This document shows, piece by piece, positions 53,667 through 62,605 of a stretch of 64,000 nt of DNA; positions within the stretch are counted from its first letter, which is position 1; the number at the start of each line of letters is the position of its first letter. The notes under the pieces were generated by a model, which saw only the letters and a program-made list of their open reading frames with translations, was not told the DNA's origin and searched no databases. This DNA comes from Gemmatimonadales bacterium (lineage in GTDB: Bacteria; Gemmatimonadota; Gemmatimonadetes; Gemmatimonadales; GWC2-71-9): assembly GCA_025934955.1 (NCBI GenBank), contig JAICWE010000010.1, forward strand, positions 1 to 64,000, read 5' to 3'. The position numbers were made by a program, and so were the translations under genes.

Positions 53667-55552
53667 TGTGCGGCATCGCCGGTATCGCCGCGCTGGGCGG
53701 TGCGCCCCCGCCGACGTCCGAGCAGCTCGCCCGCATGTGCGACACCCTGGTCCATCGCGGGCCCGATGCCGAAGGCGCCGAGGTGCGCGGCGCCGTAGCC
53801 CTCGGCATGCGGCGGCTCTCGATCATCGACCTCGCCGGCGGATTCCAGCCGCTCTACAACGAGGATCGCACCGTTCGCCTCGTCTTCAATGGCGAGATCT
53901 ACAACTTCCGCGAGCTGCGGAAGGAGCTGGAGGAACGCGGACACCGCTTCGCCACCGGAAGCGACGGCGAGGTCATCGTCCATCTGTGGGAAGAGGACGG
54001 CGAGCGGTTCCTGGCACGGCTCAATGGCATGTTCGCCCTGGCGCTCCACGACGAGCGGCGCGGGCTGGTGGTGCTCGCGCGCGATCACTTCGGCATCAAG
54101 CCGCTCTACTGGAGTCTCGCGGCCGGGCAGTTGGTCTTCGGCTCGGAGGTGAAGGCGCTGCTCGCGAGCGGATGCGTGCCCCGCGAGCTGGACCTCGATG
54201 CGCTGGGCGAGTTCCTGGCCTGGGAGTACGTGCCCGCGCCGCGCACGCTCCTCCGCGGCGTCCGGAAGCTCCTGCCTGCCGGGATGCTCGTCGCCGATCT
54301 CGCGGCCGGTACCGTGTGCGAGTCCACGTGGTGGGACGTGCCGTCGCCGGACGCCGACGCGCCCGGCCTCCCGCGCGACTGCGGCGAATGGGAAGAGGCG
54401 ATCGATGCCGCGGTCGCTGGCGCCGTGCGCCGCCAGCTCGTGAGCGACGTGCCGCTCGGCGCGTTCCTTTCCGGCGGCGTGGACAGCTCGCTCGTCGCCG
54501 CCGCGATGGGTGCCGAGGCCCGCACCTTCAGCATCGCCTTCGACGATCCCACCTACGACGAGTCGCCGTGGTCCCGCCGTGTCGCCGAGCATCTCGGTGT
54601 GCGCCACACGGTGGAGGCGATCCGGCCCGATGCCGCCGATCTCTTCGAGCGGCTCATGCCGTACCTCGACGATCCCATCGGCGACTTCTCCGTCTTTCCC
54701 ACCTTCCTCGTGAGCCGGATCGCCCGCCGCGACGTCACCGTCGCGCTCTCCGGCGACGGTGGCGACGAGGTATTCGGCGGCTATGAGACATACATCGCGC
54801 AGGAGCGGGCCCGCAGCTGGCAGCGCCTGCCCGGCATGCTGCGGCAGGGCGTCGCGGAGCCGCTGATCGAGCGCCTCCGCCCGCGTGCCGCCAAGAAGGG
54901 GCTCGTCAACAAGGCTAAGCGCTTCGTCGAGGGATTGGAGCACGATCCCCGGCTCGGTCACGCGCGCTGGCGGCTCTTCGTGGGCGACCGAATGCGCGCC
55001 GGTCTCTTCACCGCCGCCGCCGCGGCCGAGGCGGCGACACCGGCAGCGGCGCACGTGCTCGCGCTGATGGAGCGTGCCGGCGATCGCGCCGAGCTGGATC
55101 GCGCGCTCTACGCCGATCTCCGGAGCTACCTGAGCGACAACTGTCTGGTCAAGATGGACCGGATGTCCATGGCGTGTTCGCTCGAAGCGCGGGTGCCGCT
55201 GCTCGACCCCGAGCTGGTCTCGCTCGCCTTCCGCCTGCCGCCCGAGTTGAAGGTCGCGGGCGGCGAAACCAAGCGGCTGCTCAAGCGCGTCGCGGCCCGC
55301 CACATCCCGCGCGAGTGCGTCTATCGGCCGAAGCAGGGCTTCAGCATTCCGCTCAAGCACTGGCTCGGCTCGGCGTTCCGCCCGCTGGTTGACCGGCTGC
55401 TGGACCGCGAGCGCCTCGCGCGGGAGGGCGTTTTCCGGCCCGACGCCGTCGAGTGCCTCAAGGCGGAACACTTCGCCGGGCGCGCCAATCACAGCCATCT
55501 CCTCTGGGCGCTGCTGGTCTTCGAGGACTGGCGCGATCGGTGGTCGGTATGA
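53666..55552 (+). CDS. Asparagine synthase-type amidotransferase (XrtA/exopolysaccharide-associated type)
   Basis: A 628-residue glutamine-dependent amidotransferase. Cys2 of MCGIAGI is the glutaminase nucleophile; LSIIDLAGG and FNGEIYNF mark the N-terminal domain. The ATP-pyrophosphatase P-loop is FLSGGVDSS (about 267-275), followed by LSGDGGDEVFGGY. Size and the RLSIIDLAGGFQPL segment resemble amidotransferases linked to exosortase/PEP-CTERM loci rather than housekeeping AsnB. It probably amidates a carboxyl group on the exopolysaccharide or a precursor; that role is inferred from context. Confidence 0.9.
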   Translation: MCGIAGIAALGGAPPPTSEQLARMCDTLVHRGPDAEGAEVRGAVALGMRRLSIIDLAGGFQPLYNEDRTVRLVFNGEIYNFRELRKELEERGHRFATGSDGEVIVHLWEEDGERFLARLNGMFALALHDERRGLVVLARDHFGIKPLYWSLAAGQLVFGSEVKALLASGCVPRELDLDALGEFLAWEYVPAPRTLLRGVRKLLPAGMLVADLAAGTVCESTWWDVPSPDADAPGLPRDCGEWEEAIDAAVAGAVRRQLVSDVPLGAFLSGGVDSSLVAAAMGAEARTFSIAFDDPTYDESPWSRRVAEHLGVRHTVEAIRPDAADLFERLMPYLDDPIGDFSVFPTFLVSRIARRDVTVALSGDGGDEVFGGYETYIAQERARSWQRLPGMLRQGVAEPLIERLRPRAAKKGLVNKAKRFVEGLEHDPRLGHARWRLFVGDRMRAGLFTAAAAAEAATPAAAHVLALMERAGDRAELDRALYADLRSYLSDNCLVKMDRMSMACSLEARVPLLDPELVSLAFRLPPELKVAGGETKRLLKRVAARHIPRECVYRPKQGFSIPLKHWLGSAFRPLVDRLLDRERLAREGVFRPDAVECLKAEHFAGRANHSHLLWALLVFEDWRDRWSV

Positions 55553-57024
55553 TCTCGCGCGATCCGGCGGCCGCCGCGCTCGAGCGCCACGATCTCATCG
55601 TGATCGGCGGTGGCGCGTACGGCATCATGCTTACCCTCGAGGCGGCGCGCCGCGGCCTGCGGCCGCTGCTCGTCGAGCGCGCCGATTTCGGCGGCGCCAC
55701 CAGCTGGAACAGTCTGCGGATCGTCCACGGCGGGCTGCGCTACCTGCAGACGCTCGATCTCACCCGACTGCGGCAGTCGGTGCAGGAGCGGAGCTGGTTC
55801 CTCCGCGCGTTTCCCGACCAGGTGCGCCCGCTCGACTGCCTCATGCCGCTCTACGGCGACGGACTGAAGCGGCCAGGTGCGCTCCGGGTCGCGCTCGCCG
55901 CCACCGATCTCATGACGTCCGGTCGCAATCGCTCGCTCGACGCCGCGCACCAGATCGGCCGCGGCGCCGTGCTGGGCGCGGCCGAGACCGTACGGCACTT
56001 CGAGATGGTGCCGCGCGACGGCCTCCGCGGTGCGGCGCTCTGGCAGGACGCCGTCATGGCCGACTCGCAACGGCTGCTCATCGAGTCGCTGCGCTGGGCG
56101 ACCTCCGCCGGCGCTGCCGCGCTCAACTACACCGACGCATTCGCGCTGCTGGTCGCCGGCGACCGGGTCACCGGCATCGCGGCGCGCGACCGCATCTCGG
56201 GCGACGAGTTCGAGCTGCGGGCGCCGGTCGTGGTCAATTGCGGTGGGCCGTGGTCGGCGTCGCTCGCCGCGCGCTTCGATCAGCCGCTGCCGCGGCTCTT
56301 CCGACCGTCCCTCGCGCTCAATCTCTTTCTCGATCGCGCGCCGCTGGCGTACGAGGCGCTGGCCGTCGCACCGCGCCGACCGGGCGCGCGGATGTGCTTC
56401 ATGTATCCGTGGAAGGGTGGCGTGCTCGCCGGGACCTGGCACGCGCCCTGGGCTGATGCGACGCGCGACGATCCGGGCGCGGTCGAGGCGGCGGTCGCGG
56501 CGATGCTGCGCGAGCTCAACGACGCCGTGCCCGGCTGGTCGGTCGCGCGCTCCGATGTGGTGCGCGTGCACTGGGGGCTGCTGCCGGCGCGCGCGCCGGG
56601 AACGGCCGACCTCGCGACCCGTCCGGTCCTGCACGACCACGGCGGCGCTGGCGGCCCCGACGGACTCTACAGCGCGTCGGGCGTGAAGTTCACCACCGCC
56701 CGCCGGGTGGGTGCGGCCCTGCTCGGTCACATCGCCCGGCGCCGGCAGCTGCCGTCGCTCGGACTTCCGCGCGCCCGACGCCCCGAACCGGTTACACCGC
56801 CCGATGCCGACGCGATGATCGCGCTGGCCACTCGCAATCGCCCCGCCGCCGCCGCCTGGGTCCGCCAGCTCGCCGTGGAGGAGTCGGTCTGCCACGTCGA
56901 CGACCTGCTGCTCCGCCGCACCGACTGGGGCGTGCACCCGCTCCGGGCCGGCGTGCTCGGTCCCCTCGTCGCCGAGCTGTTCCGGCCGCTCCGGGTCAGC
57001 GGTTCGGTCGAGGCGGTGCCGTGA
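55549..57024 (+). CDS. FAD-dependent oxidoreductase, glycerol-3-phosphate dehydrogenase-like
   Basis: A 491-residue flavoenzyme of the DAO/GlpD group: LIVIGGGAYGIMLTLEA (FAD-binding GxGxxG-type), then the GlpD hallmark FGGATSWNSLRIVHGGLRYLQ, VNCGGPW, and YPWKGGVLAGTW. The C-terminal SASGVKFTTARRVG closes the FAD site. Glycerol-3-phosphate is the usual substrate of this family, but in this operon a sugar or lipid-linked substrate is equally possible. Start overlaps the amidotransferase stop (ATGA). Confidence 0.85.
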   Translation: MISRDPAAAALERHDLIVIGGGAYGIMLTLEAARRGLRPLLVERADFGGATSWNSLRIVHGGLRYLQTLDLTRLRQSVQERSWFLRAFPDQVRPLDCLMPLYGDGLKRPGALRVALAATDLMTSGRNRSLDAAHQIGRGAVLGAAETVRHFEMVPRDGLRGAALWQDAVMADSQRLLIESLRWATSAGAAALNYTDAFALLVAGDRVTGIAARDRISGDEFELRAPVVVNCGGPWSASLAARFDQPLPRLFRPSLALNLFLDRAPLAYEALAVAPRRPGARMCFMYPWKGGVLAGTWHAPWADATRDDPGAVEAAVAAMLRELNDAVPGWSVARSDVVRVHWGLLPARAPGTADLATRPVLHDHGGAGGPDGLYSASGVKFTTARRVGAALLGHIARRRQLPSLGLPRARRPEPVTPPDADAMIALATRNRPAAAAWVRQLAVEESVCHVDDLLLRRTDWGVHPLRAGVLGPLVAELFRPLRVSGSVEAVP

Positions 57025-58289
57025 AGGGCCTGCTTCGGAATGCGTTCTGGCTCTCGGTCGCCGACGTGGCGGCGAAGGGGTCGAGCGGCATCCTCGCCCT
57101 GCTCGTGGCGCGCTTCCTCGGGCCGGTACTCTACGGTGCGTTCGCGACCGCCGCGGCGGTTAGCGAGCTCGCGCTGCTCGTCACCGGCCTGGGCTTCGAA
57201 GAGGAGCTCACCCGTCGCGGGGGCCGCGATGGCCGCACCGTGCCCGAGGCGCTGCGCCTCGCCTTTCGCGCGATCGGCGCCACGGCCGCGCTCGCGGCCG
57301 TCGGGCTCGCCGTCGTGCTCGCCGTCGTTCCCTATCCTGCCCAGGTGCTGCGGCTGGTCGTGCTGATGGCGCTCGCCGGCACGATCATGCGCTTCCATCT
57401 GCCTTTCCGATACCTCGGTCTGCTGCTCGGCGATTCGCGCCGCACTGCTTTCATGCAGGGCATCTCGACCATCGGCCTGATCGCGCTCACGCTGCCCATT
57501 CTGATGACGCACCGGCGCGTCGAATGGATCGTGGTCGCGCAGCTCGCCGTCGGACTTCTGGTGCTCGCGCTCTGGCTCCGTTGGCTGCCGCGCGAGCTGC
57601 GCGCCGTCGGCAGCGCCACCGCCGGCGCGCTGCGCCGGTTCGTGCGCGACGCGGCGCCGTTCGCGATGTCGAATCTGCTGTGGGTCGCCTACTTCAACTT
57701 CGACACCTTTCTGCTCTCGCTGCTCCGAAGCGAGCGCGAGGTCGGCCTCTACGCCGGTGTCTACCGCATCGTGGGCATCAGCTACGTGCTCGGCAACGCG
57801 CTCGTCAACAGCTTTCTCCCGTCGCTCTTCGAGGCCCACGCAGAGGCGCCCGAACGCCACCGCCCGCTCGCGCGGCGACTGCTCGCCACCATGGCGGTGC
57901 TGGGCCTGCCGCTTGGCGTCCTGCTCTATGCCGCCGCCGGGGTGCTGGTACCGCTCGTCATCGGATCGGCCTATACCGACGGCATCGCGGTGGCGCGCAT
58001 CCTCAGCGTCGCCGTCTTCTTCCGCTGCCTCAACTTCGGCTTCGCCGGCACGCTCATGACCGCCGAGCGCCAGCGGACCCGCGTGATGCTGGAGGTGCTG
58101 CTTCTCGTGGTCAACGTCGGCGCCAACCTCGCGCTCATCCCCCGCCTCGGCGCGACCGGTGCGGCGCTCGCCACGGTGGCGGGCGAGCTCGCCCTCGCCG
58201 CCGGCGCGATCGTCGTCTGCTGGCGCGGCGGCCCGCTCTCGCGCCGCGCCGCGCATCGCGATACCCAACCCGTGACGGTGGCCCCATGA
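57021..58289 (+). CDS. Wzx-type oligosaccharide flippase
   Basis: A 422-residue polytopic protein with about 12 membrane helices, of the MOP/polysaccharide-transport superfamily. N-terminal LLRNAFWLSVADVAAKGSSGILALLVARFLGPVLYGAFA is typical of Wzx-like flippases. It would move lipid-linked repeat units across the inner membrane. GTG start overlaps the oxidoreductase stop (GTGA), and the stop overlaps the next GT4 (ATGA). No Wzy-type polymerase is recognisable in the window. Confidence 0.9.
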   Translation: MKGLLRNAFWLSVADVAAKGSSGILALLVARFLGPVLYGAFATAAAVSELALLVTGLGFEEELTRRGGRDGRTVPEALRLAFRAIGATAALAAVGLAVVLAVVPYPAQVLRLVVLMALAGTIMRFHLPFRYLGLLLGDSRRTAFMQGISTIGLIALTLPILMTHRRVEWIVVAQLAVGLLVLALWLRWLPRELRAVGSATAGALRRFVRDAAPFAMSNLLWVAYFNFDTFLLSLLRSEREVGLYAGVYRIVGISYVLGNALVNSFLPSLFEAHAEAPERHRPLARRLLATMAVLGLPLGVLLYAAAGVLVPLVIGSAYTDGIAVARILSVAVFFRCLNFGFAGTLMTAERQRTRVMLEVLLLVVNVGANLALIPRLGATGAALATVAGELALAAGAIVVCWRGGPLSRRAAHRDTQPVTVAP

Positions 58290-59461
58290 AGATCTGTCTC
58301 GACCTGCGCTACAAGACCGAGAGCGGCGGCAGCACATACGTGAAGGAAGTGGCCGAGCGGCTGCTGCGCCTCGACCGGGAAAATCGCTACGTGCTGCTCA
58401 AGTACCGCGACCAGCACTTCCCCTGGGAGCACCTCGCGGCCGAGACGGTCGTCTCGCCGAGGTGGCTCAACGGGCTCGAGCTCGCGTGGACCGCGCTGGT
58501 GCTGCCGTTCCGCCTTCGCCGCCTCGACGTGGACGTCCACCACGGTCTCAAGGCGCCGGTGCCCATTCGCAATCTCGTCCCCACCGTGACGACGATGCAT
58601 TCGACCCACGACAGCTGGCGGAGCGAGTACCACAACAACTGGAAGATGAAGCTCTTCTTCCAGCTCTACGGCAACCACGTCTGGCGCCACTGCACGGCGG
58701 TCATCACGGTGTCCGAGTTCGTGCGCGACTGCATCACCCAGCACCATCACGTCGATCCCGAAAAGGTCTTCGTGGTGCACCACGGCATTGACGAGTCGTT
58801 CCGGCCGATGCCGGCGGAGGAGATCGCGCCGGTGCTCGCGAAACACGGGCTCGCGCCGGGCTACATCCTCTCGCTCGGGAACGTGACGCCGATCAAGAAT
58901 CAGATCACGATCCTGCGGGCTCTCGCCCGTCTCAAGGACGAGATCGGCGCGCCGCTCGTCTTCCTCGGCAAGCTCGACCATCCGAACTCCTGTCATCGCG
59001 AGCTGGTCGCGGCCGCAGCCGAGCTGGGGATCGCCGACCGCGTTCGCTTCCTCGGCTACCAGCCGCGCGCCGACGTGCCCGCACTGGTGAACGGCGCGCG
59101 CGTCATGGCGTTCCCATCCAACAACGAGGGCTTCGGCTTCGCGATGATGGAGACGCTGCGCTGCGGCGTGCCGGTGGTCGCCTCGACCGTTGGCCCCTTG
59201 CCGTACCTCGGCGGCGACGGCGTGCTGCTCATCGAGGACCGCCACAACGACGCGGTGCTCGCCGACCTCCTGCGCCGGGTCGTCACGTCGGACAAACTGC
59301 GCCAGCGCCTGAGCCGTGGCGCGCTCGAGGCCGCGGCGCGCTGCTCGTGGGACCGCGCCGCGCGGGAGCACCTCGAGGTGTACGAGTGGACCCACGGCCG
59401 CGCGCAGGCGAGAGGGGCCCGTGTGACATGGGGCACCGCAACGCCGGCCAGGCCGGCCTAA
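58286..59461 (+). CDS. GT4-family glycosyltransferase
   Basis: A 391-residue GT-B transferase of the mannosyltransferase-like GT4 group: KICLDLRYKTESGGSTYVKEV, THDSWRSEYHNNWK, VITVSEFVRD, YILSLGNVTPIKNQITILRAL, and the ExFG-type FPSNNEGFGFAMMETLRCGVPVVA. Start overlaps the flippase stop. Confidence 0.92.
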   Translation: MKICLDLRYKTESGGSTYVKEVAERLLRLDRENRYVLLKYRDQHFPWEHLAAETVVSPRWLNGLELAWTALVLPFRLRRLDVDVHHGLKAPVPIRNLVPTVTTMHSTHDSWRSEYHNNWKMKLFFQLYGNHVWRHCTAVITVSEFVRDCITQHHHVDPEKVFVVHHGIDESFRPMPAEEIAPVLAKHGLAPGYILSLGNVTPIKNQITILRALARLKDEIGAPLVFLGKLDHPNSCHRELVAAAAELGIADRVRFLGYQPRADVPALVNGARVMAFPSNNEGFGFAMMETLRCGVPVVASTVGPLPYLGGDGVLLIEDRHNDAVLADLLRRVVTSDKLRQRLSRGALEAAARCSWDRAAREHLEVYEWTHGRAQARGARVTWGTATPARPA

Positions 59462-59537
59462 TCTCGAAGCGCCGCGTGAGCGGCTCCAGACAGATCGAGA
59501 CCTATCGCATGGACCTGTGACGAGGCGGAACCGGCGA

Positions 59538-60491
59538 ATGGCCGACGAGCGGCTGTTGAGCATCGTGGTGCCGGTGTACAACGAGGAGCAGAACGTGGCG
59601 GCGCTTGCCGCCGCGATCCGCGACGCGCTCGCCGGCTTGCCGAGCTGGGAGCTGCTGCTGGTGGATGACGGGAGCATCGACGGCACGCTGCAGGTCGCAG
59701 CGGCGGTGTCCGCGGTGGATCCGCGGGTCCGCGTCGTCCCCCTCGCGAGGAATTTCGGCCAGACCCAGGCGATGCAGGCGGGCTTCGACGAGGCGCTCGG
59801 CGATGTGGTGGTGAGCCTCGACGGCGATCTCCAGAACGACCCGGCCGACATACCGCGGCTGCTGGCCAAGCTGGACGAGGGCTATGACCTCGTCGCCGGC
59901 TGTCGGCAGCGGCGTCGGGACGCGCTGTTCACCCGCAGAGTGCCGTCGTGGGTCGCCAACCGCATCATTCGCATGATCACGCGGGTGGACATCCACGATA
60001 ACGGCTGCTCGCTCAAGGCGTATCGCCGCTGGACGCTGGAGCGCATGCATCTCTACTCCGACATGCACCGCTTCCTTCCCGCGCTCGCGGCCGCCACCGC
60101 CGGCGCCCGCATCGCCGAGATCCCGGTCCGCCACCACCCGCGGCGGTTCGGCGCGAGCAAGTACGGCCTCTCGCGCATCTTCAAGATTCTCACGGACCTC
60201 CTGGCGATCACGCTGATCTCGTGGTTCCGCGAGCGTCCGCTCCAGCTCTTCGGCTTCGGCGCGTTCGTCTCGCTGGTGCTCGCGTGTGCCTTCGGCGCCG
60301 CGGCGCTGCTCGCGCTCACCGACGTCGGCGCGGACGTGACGGACGCCTACGTGCTTCCCGCCGCCGCGCTCCTCTGGCTGATGCTCGCGTGCTTCCTCCT
60401 GATGCTCGGCCTCGTCGCCGAGGTCGCCCTGCGGAAGGCGCGTGAAGAGCTGCCCGACGCGCTGCCCATCGCGACGGAGAGGTTCGCGTGA
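59538..60491 (+). CDS. GT2 glycosyltransferase, dolichol-phosphate-mannose-synthase/ArnC-like
   Basis: About 317 residues. The GT-A domain (about 1-225) has SIVVPVYNEEQNV, LLVDDGSIDGT, RNFGQTQAMQAGFDEA, metal motif SLDGDLQNDP, and VPVRHHPRRFGASKYG-type acceptor loop. Two C-terminal membrane helices follow, as in ArnC/GtrB. Such enzymes move a sugar from a nucleotide donor to polyprenyl phosphate. ATG 59538 gives the normal N-terminus; GTG 59517 is an alternative. The next gene is a shape-alike partner without catalytic residues. Confidence 0.9.
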   Translation: MADERLLSIVVPVYNEEQNVAALAAAIRDALAGLPSWELLLVDDGSIDGTLQVAAAVSAVDPRVRVVPLARNFGQTQAMQAGFDEALGDVVVSLDGDLQNDPADIPRLLAKLDEGYDLVAGCRQRRRDALFTRRVPSWVANRIIRMITRVDIHDNGCSLKAYRRWTLERMHLYSDMHRFLPALAAATAGARIAEIPVRHHPRRFGASKYGLSRIFKILTDLLAITLISWFRERPLQLFGFGAFVSLVLACAFGAAALLALTDVGADVTDAYVLPAAALLWLMLACFLLMLGLVAEVALRKAREELPDALPIATERFA

Positions 60492-61582
60492 CCACCCGCG
60501 ACATCGAGATCTCGGTGATCGTGCCGGTCGTCGAGCATCCGGGATCGCTCATCGAGCTCTATCACGAGTACTCGGCACCGCTCCAGCAGGCCGGCCGCAC
60601 CTTCGAATTCATCTTCGCCGCGTACCCGCGCCTCGAGCACCTCACCGGCCCGCTCCGCGCGCTGATCGCGCGCCACGCCCCGATCCGGCTCATCGAGTTC
60701 GGGCAGGGCGTGAGTGAGACGGCGGTGCTCAAGGTCGCCGCCGCCAACAGCCGCGGCCGCATCGTGCTGACGTTGCCACCCTATCGGCAGGTCGAGCCCG
60801 CGGCACTCCTCGCGCTGGTGAACCGCGTGGAGCAGGGCGCCGACCTCGCGGTCGCGCGCCGCTATCCCCGGCGGGACTCGCTGATCAACCGGCTCCAGAG
60901 CCGCGTCCTCCATCTCCTCCTCGGCAAGCTGGCCGCCGGTCGGCTGCACGACGTCGCGTGCGCCGTTCGCGCCATGCGGCCCAAGGTGATCGAGGAGACC
61001 CGCGTCTACGGCGACTTCGTCCGTTTCCTGCCGCTGCTCGCCCTGCGGGAGGGATTCGTGGTAGACGAGGTGGCCAGCGCGGTGCATCCCGCCGCCATGC
61101 GCGGGCGCATGTACGGCCCCGGCGTTTATCTCCGCCGCGTGATCGACGTGCTGGGCCTTCTGTTCCTGCTCCGCTTCACCGACAAGCCGCTTCGCTTCTT
61201 CGGACTCATCGGTATCGTGCTCGCGTCGATCGGGAGCTTCATCTGCCTCGCGCTGCTGATTGAGCGGCAGGTGATCCATCACGGCATCGCCGAGCGCCCC
61301 ATCCTGCTGCTTGGTGTCCTGGTACTCACGCTCGGCGTGCAGGCGATCGCGCTCGGACTGATCGGCGAGATGATCGTGCACCTGCACGCGGCCCGGCGCT
61401 CGCTGTACCGGCTCCGCGGCGAGTCGGTGCGCGAGGCGCAGGAGTCGCTCGAGCGGCTGGTGCGCGGCGCCCGTGGCCCGCTCGCCGGGGGCGACCGTCG
61501 CGCCTCGGGCGTGCGGGACCGCCGCCGCGTCCCTCGCGGTCCCGCGACCGACTTCCCGGACGCGCTGCGCCCCACCGCGTGA
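60488..61582 (+). CDS. GT2-like pseudo-glycosyltransferase with two membrane helices
   Basis: A 364-residue protein with the same layout as the preceding ArnC-like enzyme: N-terminal EISVIVPVVEHPGSLIEL, GVSETAVLKVAAANSRG, the H-P-A acceptor loop, two helices (about 235-255 and 275-300). Its VDDGS position reads IFAAYPRLE (about 42-50) and its DGDLQ position reads TLPPYRQVE (about 95-103), so donor- and metal-binding aspartates are gone. It is probably a non-catalytic partner or regulator of the neighbour. The start overlaps the neighbour's stop (GTGA). The C-terminus is a long Arg-rich tail. Confidence 0.8.
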   Translation: MTTRDIEISVIVPVVEHPGSLIELYHEYSAPLQQAGRTFEFIFAAYPRLEHLTGPLRALIARHAPIRLIEFGQGVSETAVLKVAAANSRGRIVLTLPPYRQVEPAALLALVNRVEQGADLAVARRYPRRDSLINRLQSRVLHLLLGKLAAGRLHDVACAVRAMRPKVIEETRVYGDFVRFLPLLALREGFVVDEVASAVHPAAMRGRMYGPGVYLRRVIDVLGLLFLLRFTDKPLRFFGLIGIVLASIGSFICLALLIERQVIHHGIAERPILLLGVLVLTLGVQAIALGLIGEMIVHLHAARRSLYRLRGESVREAQESLERLVRGARGPLAGGDRRASGVRDRRRVPRGPATDFPDALRPTA

Positions 61583-62520
61583 CGTCGGATCTCGATGCCG
61601 GCGGACCGCTGCCGTTCGGCCACGCGCCCCTTAGATTGAACGGCGTGACCCCCGCTCATTTTTTCACCGTCGACGTGGAGGAGTACTTCCACGTCAGCGC
61701 GCTCGAGGGCACCGTGTCCCGGTCCGACTGGGAGGTGCTGCCGAGTCGCGTCGAACGGTCCGTCGACCTCGTGCTGGAGCTGCTCGCGAGCCACGGCGCC
61801 CACGGCACCTTCTTCGTGCTCGGCTGGCTCGCCAGCCGGCGGCCCGGGCTGGTGCGCCGCATCGTCGACGGCGGTCACGAGATCGCGTCCCACAGCTTTT
61901 GGCACCAGCGCGTCACCCGGATCACGCCCGACGAGTTCCGCGCCGAGGCGCGCGACTCCAAAGCGGCCCTGGAGGATGTCGCGGGGGTTCCGGTGTACGG
62001 CTTTCGTGCCCCGACGTTTTCCATCGTGCCCGGCTGTGAGTGGGCCTTCGACGTGCTGCTGGAGGAGGGCTATCGTTACGACTCGAGCCTCTTCCCCATT
62101 CGCCGCCCCGGCTACGGCTACCCTCGCGCGCCTACCACGCCGCACCTCATCCGCCGTGCCGCGGGCGTGCTCCTGGAGCTGCCGCTCGCCACGACGACGC
62201 TGCTCTCGCTGCGCGTGCCCGCGGCCGGGGGCGCGTACCTGCGGCAGCTGCCGTACGGGCTCGTCCGCCGCGCGTTTCGCGAGCACTCGTCGAGCGGCCT
62301 TCCCGCCATGTTCTACATCCATCCGTGGGAGATGGACCCCCAGCAGCCGCGGCTGCCGGCGCCGCTCGTCTCCCGTCTCCGCCACTACCGCGGCCTCTCA
62401 CGCACGCAACCCCGAGTCGAGCGGCTGCTCGACGAGTTCCGCTTCACGTCGGTCGCGCGGCATTACGGCATCAGCGCGAGCCAGCCGGTCGAGGCGCTCT
62501 GGGCGGCGGTTCCGGCGTGA
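61579..62520 (+). CDS. XrtA/PEP-CTERM-type polysaccharide deacetylase (DUF3473)
   Basis: A 313-residue NodB-fold protein. FTVDVEEYFHVSALEG near the start and ASHSFWHQRVTRITPDEFR (metal His pair) are the hallmarks of the deacetylase family found in XrtA/PEP-CTERM exopolysaccharide loci. GFRAPTFSI and FYIHPWEMDPQQPRL lead into the DUF3473-type C-terminus. GTG 61579 overlaps the pseudo-GT stop; an internal GTG at 61648 (VTPAHFFTVD) is possible. Acts on acetylated amino sugars of the polymer or precursor. Confidence 0.9.
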   Translation: MTSDLDAGGPLPFGHAPLRLNGVTPAHFFTVDVEEYFHVSALEGTVSRSDWEVLPSRVERSVDLVLELLASHGAHGTFFVLGWLASRRPGLVRRIVDGGHEIASHSFWHQRVTRITPDEFRAEARDSKAALEDVAGVPVYGFRAPTFSIVPGCEWAFDVLLEEGYRYDSSLFPIRRPGYGYPRAPTTPHLIRRAAGVLLELPLATTTLLSLRVPAAGGAYLRQLPYGLVRRAFREHSSSGLPAMFYIHPWEMDPQQPRLPAPLVSRLRHYRGLSRTQPRVERLLDEFRFTSVARHYGISASQPVEALWAAVPA

Positions 62521-62605
62521 TCGGCGGACCTGGTGCCGACGTCGCGGCACTGTTCCCGGTATCAGCCCCCGAATGTGAGCCCCAGCGGGCGACAAGGGTG
62601 GCGTG

